A stretch of DNA of 64,000 nucleotides, from assembly GCA_024734555.1 (NCBI GenBank), contig JANPWX010000653.1, forward strand, positions 685,443 to 749,442. The letters run 5' to 3'. A program made the position numbers and the translations under genes. Numbering within the stretch: position 1 is the first letter of the stretch; every line of letters starts with the position of its first letter. Under the pieces are notes generated by a model. The model was not told the DNA's origin. It ran no database searches and saw only the letters and a program-made list of their open reading frames with translations. Shown here one piece after another: positions 57,061 to 64,000 of this stretch. The DNA comes from Trochalopteron elliotii. Lineage: Eukaryota; Chordata; Aves; Passeriformes; Leiothrichidae.

Positions 57061-60000
57061 AAACAACTGGAAAAACTGTCCTGCAGCTAAGGATCCAGCA
57101 TGCCATGTTGAGTAATTCATGGGCACAGGGAACAGCCACAAGATTACACTTAGGCATCAGGGTAATTTAACAGCATGTGGAAATGGAAGAGAGGAGGATT
57201 TTAGGAGGTGCAGGCTCCCGTGGATTTTCAAAGGATCTGCTCATCCGTGGGTGGCAGCCCTGACACTGCATTACACAGTGTTGGTGAAAGCAGCACCCAG
57301 CTGCACCAGAGGGTGAGCAGGGGAGCTGCCACATGCCCAAAGCATCCTCACCAGCCTCGTGCAGAGGTGGGCTAAGGACCTGGACTGGCTCAAGAGCACC
57401 TGGCAGCTTTCCTACCCCATCCCCAGCCTCTCTTACCCCAGCCCTCAACTCTCACCCAGGAAAGCTGCTGCTGGGCACTGTACCAGGTGAAGCTGCAGCT
57501 GTGTGCAAGTTGCTCTCACCATGCCTTTGCCTTCCTGGGGCACGGGAGGGGTTTACTCTCCCCCTCTCTTTGTGCAGTGAGGGGGCAAAGAGTAAATCAG
57601 GGCACTTAGAGGGGAAAAACCTGTTAAATGTAACATGGCTGCAATTGGGATGGTGAAGTGTGGCCTTACCTGGGCTGAGTTGCATGGCTGATTCCTGCTC
57701 TGAGCAGAGCCAGGGAGGCTGAGCAAAGGGGCTGCGTGTTTAAATGTTTCCTCTGTGCCTGATTGGAAGCAGGAGAGCCAGTCAGGGGCAGGGGAGAGGC
57801 TGCTGAACTCAAAGTAGGCTGCTTGTTTCAGGAAAAGGTTGGATACTGGAGAACCTCCACACCGTACTCGTGAAAACACATGAAAACGTTCAGTCTCACA
57901 GGGGAGAGAAATGCTCCAGAATAATTGGGGGATTTTCAGTTTTGCAGAGGCCCTGTTTGCATTAAAACTTGCAGCAATTGAAGCAAAACCTGGTTTTAAT
58001 TCTATTTATTGAAACCAATTGCAAACCCATGTGGATACTCTTAAACAGATTCAGCTTTCCTAAAGAAAAAACACTGCAAATCAGATTTCAATTAAAGCAC
58101 AGAGGAGCATCCACAAGCAGTTTTACACCAGTGTAATTAAATGGATTTCAAAGTTTAAGTTTAGTTTAACTAAAGATTTCGAAGTTTAACTTAAAACAAA
58201 TGTGACTTTTAATGCAGATGTGACCTGGCAGTCACTGGCTGTTGGTATATTTGGGAAGGCTGGGAACTTTGCATACTGAAACCTCCCTGTGAGAGTCCTG
58301 GGAGTGAATAGTTGTAAATACACCCTTCACACAAGCCTTTCAGTATCTGCACTGGTAAGTGTGTGACAGTATAAAAATTAAGAGCAGACACTAACACTAT
58401 CAACTATAATCCATACATCCATTTCTTTCTTAAAGGAAAAAATATCCTGGTACATAAGCAGTATCCTGAGGAGACACATTTACTTCAGTAGGGCTTTGGG
58501 AACCCTCATTTTCACCCAATGCAATTGAAACAAGAGTCCTGGATTGTGGTTATTCAGGTTTAACAGGACTTGGAAATGCTGACTGAAGCTAGAAGCAAAA
58601 TTTCCCCCACACCAGAGTGATGTAGCTCTGGGCTTGACCATGCTGCAGCTGGCTGGAGACCATCCCAGCCACAGCCACACTGCTGGGCTCAGCAGGAGCA
58701 GTCCACTGGTGGCCAGGACATGATGGGGGGGTTTCACAAACCATTTCAAAATCCAAACTCAGCAGTGGCTGGTGCCTGCCATCCCAGGGCTGGATGCATG
58801 GGCAGGGGGTCTCCTTGCACAGCTGCTCTGGGTTTAGTGCAAAGTGTAATAAGCTGCTTGGCAATTCAAACCAAGCTAAATCAAAGCATCAGAAGAGATT
58901 TAAGTAACTCATATTAATGCTTCAGAGAAGATTTACTAGTGGGTAACTAAGGGTAGGGATAGTGGTAGCTGTAGCCAGCACTAACAAACTGCCTGGACAC
59001 AATCCAGGCAATCCACAATCTGGTAGATTTCCCCTGTATGAAAGACTGTGAAAGGAGCCTTCCCAGAGCTGCAGCCCAGCTTGGAAGCAAACCAAGGCAA
59101 AGCTCTGGGTGTTTCTAGGGTTTATATTGCTGACAGCAAGCAGGTAGAGCCATAGGAACAGGTGGGCAGAGCCTGGATTTGGCCACAGACTTGTTTGCAT
59201 CTGTCTTCCCTTTGTGTCCATCCCAGTGCCTGCAATGCAAAGCTGGGACACTGGTATCAGGCACAGCATCATCCACAGGGTATGTATCTCCAAGGAGTAC
59301 TGGGCAGTAATTCCACTGCCTGAGCTGGCAGTGAAAAGTATGTACCTGTAAACTGACCATTAAAAGGTCAGTTTAGCTAAGACTGATCCTTTTCTCAGAA
59401 TCACAGCTAAGAACTGAGTTCTCTGGATGCTTTGTGTTACCTTGCTAAGCAATCTCCTTGCTCCTCAGACTCCCCAGACACAGCAATAATTTTCCCCCAT
59501 GGATTCAGGAGGATGACACAGTCTTTTAACATCCTAGCAAGAAAACTGTAACTTTCCCCATTTGTTATGTGTGCTTGTTGCCATCTTCCCTCTGCAGGGA
59601 TAAATGTGCAGCTCTAACCCTGAATTTCATCTGTTTACTGTCTCCTGACTGTGAATCCCTTTCAGTGTTGCTAACTTCACACTGGCTTGCACACAGCATC
59701 CAACTCCACAAGAGCCCAATTTTCCTTTCAGGCTGATGATCTCCTGCTGCAGCAGCATCAGCTCCCCCTGCCAAGGAGCCCTCCCTGCCAGCCCTCCTCT
59801 CCTGGCCCACGCTGTACACCTGCAGCAAAACAATACAATCTGTGGCAGATTTTACCTCTTTTTCTCCCCCAGAACTGGGCTGCTGCTTGGCTTGCATTGC
59901 AGCTCCCTGGGGATCAGCATTTTAGCTCTGCAGGACACACTACCCCAGGTCTCTGTCTTGTAATGGTTTTAATTTTTTATCATGCTCAGAGCACTTCCTG

Positions 60001-61984
60001 CTGTCTCTTAAACTTTCATATGCACTGGGGAATTTCTTTTGCTTGGCAAATATTCGTGGGTTTCTCAAAGATTATGTCTGGGTTTTCTAATAATGGGGTT
60101 TCTAGTAATGCCTCTGAATTGACTTTTTTTTCTCCTAATTCGCAGTCTGATCTCTCACAACTGACATAATGCCCCAAAATTGCAACACTGCACCTTTAAT
60201 CTTAGATCACTCACCAGTCCTCTTTTTCTTCAGGGAAGAAAAGAGAGAAAAAAAAGGTAGTATCAGGAGCAGAAGTCTCTTCTTTGTTGAAGTCTTTGGC
60301 CTCAGGTCAAGTAGGCTTTTCATGGGAAAGCCCTGCCGTTCCCTGGAGAACTTGCATAAAACCCCATTCTCTGCTGCTACCTTCACCTCTGTGCCCTCTG
60401 AAGGCAGGGGCTGTATCTCTTTTCCTGTGCTGCTTCCTTCTCTCCACATTTATTTTTTTGCTAATCAAGTACAGCTATTGCATCACATGGGAGGTGACTA
60501 AAAGAAACAAGAGAATTCACGATGCTGCTTTCACCATTCTATGAATTATTAGTATCTGTTTTGTCTGGCTATGTATTACTAAAACAATTAGGCCACAGTT
60601 TAATATAGGTTGGTTTCTACTTTCACGTGTGTTAAGCAGTGCTGTGTTTTTGGCATGACCTCTAATCCCAGCAAACTGGAATTCCAAAACACCCTGTATG
60701 TCACTTATTCTGTCCTTACCACACAACAACCATGCTGTCATCTGATTTTCACTCAGCTTCCTGCAAGTTTCTCTTCTCTTCTCTCACATTAGGCAGAAGT
60801 CGTCCCAGGACCCCACCTGTCCATCTCTGCACTCTGCCCACTGTGGTAATGGCAGCAGTGCTGCTTTCCCCGAGCACACAGCACTGCTCTGCACTTCACT
60901 AATCATTGCTGCTGCTTTGCACTGCTCCTACCTGTGTAATCTGATTCTCCAGGCTACCACTTGTGTCTCAATACATTTCTCTTCTCTAACTTTTTTCATT
61001 GCATTTTACTTCCTCCTCTTGATATCTTTGTGTCCTGCCTTTGCACATAGGAGCAGTACTCAAAGCACTTTTCATTTTGTCTCTGAGCTACCTACTAAAT
61101 TTTCTTTGCTTGCATTTTCCCTTCCTTCCCAGAAGTTCTACATCAGTCCTGCAGGCTGTGGGAGATGGACAGGAGAATCCATGTGTTGTATTCTGGGCAG
61201 AAGAAAGTTTACTGTGCACGTGTTCCATTAAACAACTGCATCAGTGCAATGCTGGAGCAGAACCAACAAATCCTACTCCTCACTGGGACTTCTCATCCTG
61301 GCCTTGATTCTGTAGCAAGGGCAGCACTTGCAGTGATCACTGGGCTCACATCTGCCCAGCTTATTCTTGTACAAACACCACTAGCAAGGGTCACAGACAT
61401 TAGTGAGCTAACAAGTTCAAGTACTCTCCAGCATTTTTGCTGAAGTTTCTATTCCCCTTAATCACTCTTAAGTTCATCGTGAAGATTTGTGAACATCTTG
61501 CATAGCTTGGCCATTTAACTGCTACTTTTCCTGATTCTTGTTAATACTTGTCAATTTTCCTATCAAAACTCATTAGAGGATTTTTTTTCCCTTCATTTTT
61601 CAAAAATAGGATTTTCCCTTAGCTTGGCAAGTCTATTCGTGTTCCCATCCTAATCCTGCTAGAGAATGTGCATTTCTCATTACTCTTAACAACACATTTA
61701 CTCTTTTTCTTGCTTTTCCTTTTTCTGCACGACTGGCAGTTCTGCAGCTTTCCCCTTGTAAGCTGAATAAAGCTTAGTTCTGCACCCATTTCTTCTCCTA
61801 CAAGTCCATCTGAGGCAGAAAGCCTAGGAGCCTTCACTGTGCCCTCCACTCACAAAGTAATTCTGAATTTCTGGTTGTATCCATGGATAGATACAACAGT
61901 TGCTACAGCCAGCTCAGGTCTGCCACTGGGTGCGAGCACAAAAAGGTTCTTGCTCCAGAGCAACAACTCAGTTTTATTCCTGTG
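57061..61984. other. Intergenic, no gene supported
   Basis: Moderately GC-rich sequence with overlapping open frames on both strands up to 160 codons (59687-60169). None matches a protein I know or has supporting splice signals. No RNA gene was recognised. Confidence 0.45.
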
Positions 61985-63250
61985 GGTGTAGGCCACATAT
62001 CCACATGGAAGACAAGGTGGTGATCAGCAGCCAGCATGGATCCACTAAAGGTAAATCAAGTTTCACCACCTGACTGCCTTCTACAAAGGAACAACTACCT
62101 GGATGGCTGAGGGGAGAGCAATGGATTTTGTCTACCTTGACTTCAGCATGGAGTTTGACACCATGTCTCACAACATCCTTGTAGGGAAACTCAGGAATTG
62201 TGGGCTGGGTGAGTGGGCAGTGAGGTGGATTGAGAACTGGCTGGGTGGCAGATCCCAGAGGGTCGTGATCAGTGGCACAAGGTCCAGCTGGAGACCTGTC
62301 ACCAGTGCTGTCCCCAGGGTACTGCACTGGGTTCTGTGTTAACTTGTTCATCAGTGACTTGGATGAAGGAACAGATGCCTCCTTTGCAAGTTCCCTGCCA
62401 ACACAAAGCTGGGAGGAGTGGTCAGTACCCCAGAGGGTTGTGCAGCCCTTCAGAGGGACCTTGATGGGCTGGAGGGATGGGCAGAGGAGAACCTTCTGAA
62501 ATTCAGCAAGGGCAAATGCAGGGGCCTGCACCTGGGGAGGAACAAACCCATGGACCAGCACAGGCTGGGGCTGACCTGCTGGAAGGCAGCTCTGCAGAGA
62601 AGGACCTGGGGATCCTGGTGGACACAAGCTGTCCATGGGCCAGCAGTGTGTCCCTGTGGCCAAGAAGGCCAAGGAGTCCTGGGGTGCATTAGGAGGAGCA
62701 GTGCCAGCAGGTCAGGGGAGGTGATCCTGCCCCTCTGCTCAGCCCTGGTGAGACACATGTGGAGTGCTCTGTCCAGTTCTGGGCTCCTCAGCACAACAGA
62801 GACATGGAGATCCTGGAGTGGGTCCAGCAGAGTGTGACAATGATTAATAAAGGTCTGCAGAGTCTCTCTTATGAGGAAAGGCTGAGGGAGCTGAGCCTGT
62901 TCAGCCTGGAACTGAGAGGGGCCCTCATCAGTGTCTGTCAGTGCCTGCAGGGTGGGTGTCAAGAAGATGGATCAGACTCTGCTCAGTGGTGCCAAGCAAC
63001 AGGACAAGAGGCAATGGGCAGAAACTGATGCACAGGAAGATCCACTTGAATATGAGGAAGAACTTCTTTACTGTTGTGAGCACTGGAACAGACTGCACAG
63101 AGAGTATGGAGTTTCCCTCACTGGAGATATTCAAGAACCATCTGGACACAATCCTGTGCCATGTGCCCTGGGCTGACCCTGCTTCAGCAGGCTTGGACCA
63201 GATGCCCCACTGTGGTCCCTTCCAACCTCATTCATGCTGTGATTCAGTGA
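61985..63250 (+). mobile_element. CR1 LINE copy, reverse-transcriptase C-terminal half and 3' end, plus strand
   Basis: In order and in shifting frames: a HGSTKGKSSF piece near 62.03 kb; then DFVYLDFSMEFDTMSHNIL (62.12-62.18 kb), matching the CR1 palm segment whose usual core is YLDFSKAFDTVSH; then GRSQRVVISGTRSSWRPVTS near 62.26 kb. Next are KFSKGKCRGLHLGRNKP near 62.51 kb, SASRSGEVILPLCSALVRH near 62.73 kb and [17 protein letters not shown] near 62.88 kb. The 3' tail ends TGTGATTCAGTGA. Several frameshifts separate these pieces and the 5' half is missing, so it is inactive. Long frames on the opposite strand (170 and 232 codons) are shadows of this element. Confidence 0.93.
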
Positions 63251-64000
63251 GTCTCCTCAACCATGTCCTGAAGGCAGAGTTCTCCCTCTCCAGTACAGAA
63301 TCCTATTGCAGCACTCCCTGTCAGAGCAGTCATAAAAACATCTACCTTTTACTTGTAAGTTACCACATACTGCAAAAATCCCCATTGAAGTGTGTACAGG
63401 AGTATCCCCCAGAACGAAAGGCTCTGTATGCATTTAATAATGAAATGCCCATTTCATGTTTAGAACCAGATGAAGACAGATAAGAGCAACTGGAAACAGC
63501 TTGGATATTGCAGCTTCAGCCTGATAAGGCTATGCTTTTACCCTACTATTCTAAATATGCCTTTTTTCCAAACAAAAATATTTCATAAGGAATTTTATAA
63601 TAATGGGAGAGCTTTCATGTCCCATCTGAAAGGGCTCCTTGAAACAGATTTAAAAAGAAAACATCAAGGAAGATATTAGGACTGTACCTCACTCTTTCAT
63701 CAGTATATATAGTTCATAATGCACATCAGGTGCCACGGGAACTGCTGTTCAAGGTTAAAGCAAGGTCCTTATGAAAGGGGCAATTACTCTCTAGTGACAG
63801 ATAAGGAGAAGAAAGTCAAAGCTAAACCATGCGAGCAGGAAAGGCAAGAGAGCTCAAAGTTAACTGGAAAAGCTACAAAAGCCTTTACCTCAGGAAGAGG
63901 CCACTTCAGCACCTGGCTGTGAATTCAGGTTTTAATCTGTCACCAATAGTCCCCGACAGGCTCCCTCTCCCCACGCCTCAAAGGCAGCTGGCACCAGCCC
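63251..64000. other. Intergenic, no gene seen
   Basis: Unique sequence after the CR1 3' end to the edge of the window. The open frames here are short and unrecognised. Confidence 0.5.

Noticed and set aside
59687..60169. 160-codon plus-strand open frame
   Set aside because: Overlaps a 110-codon frame on the other strand in GC-rich DNA and matches no known protein.
61974..62962. Long minus-strand open frames (232 and 170 codons)
   Set aside because: They are exactly antisense to the CR1 reverse-transcriptase segment and have no domain of their own.

Overview
The window is nuclear DNA of a bird, most likely a songbird. It is AT-rich and gene-poor, with long introns. It carries decayed CR1 LINE copies in both orientations and solo LTRs. 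The CR1 copies and their 3' tails are typical of bird genomes. The 630-bp LTR at 49.4-50.0 kb resembles LTR families I remember from songbird genomes; that resemblance is from memory and was not searched.

One protein-coding gene is supported: MSANTD1 (Myb/SANT-like DNA-binding domain containing 1), on the minus strand. Its three coding exons are at 31461-31714, 21345-21629 and 12396-12636. They join in frame through GT/AG splice sites into a protein of 259 residues: an N-terminal Myb/SANT-type helical domain, a Ser/Pro-rich linker, a basic nuclear-localisation-like patch and a C-terminal coiled coil. The start codon lies 11 bases inside its exon, after a good splice acceptor, so an upstream non-coding exon is expected. 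Two upstream candidates are noted: a TATA box plus strong splice donor at 32.1-32.4 kb, and the densest CpG region of the window at 39.1-39.7 kb. In mammals MSANTD1 lies between HTT and RGS12; I recognise no exon of either gene here.

Layout. 1-12 kb: intergenic, with one old CR1 copy (6.6-8.1 kb) and a small CpG-bearing patch (11.3-11.5 kb). 12.4-31.7 kb: MSANTD1, with two introns of about 9-10 kb that hold CR1 copies, microsatellites and AT-rich blocks resembling conserved non-coding DNA (23.2-23.4 and 29.9-30.0 kb). 31.7-40 kb: upstream region with the possible promoters and a possible short LTR. 40.7-41.2 kb: solo LTR, minus strand. 49.4-50.0 kb: solo LTR, plus strand, with a perfect 5-bp target duplication. 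62.0-63.25 kb: a degenerate CR1 reverse-transcriptase segment. The rest is unique non-coding sequence in which I could support no gene.

I found no novel multi-gene system. The most distinctive items are the MSANTD1 gene model and its possible alternative promoters, the precisely bounded LTRs, a perfect 16-bp hairpin with an overlapping direct repeat at 47.73-47.79 kb, and several homeodomain-motif clusters that may be enhancers.
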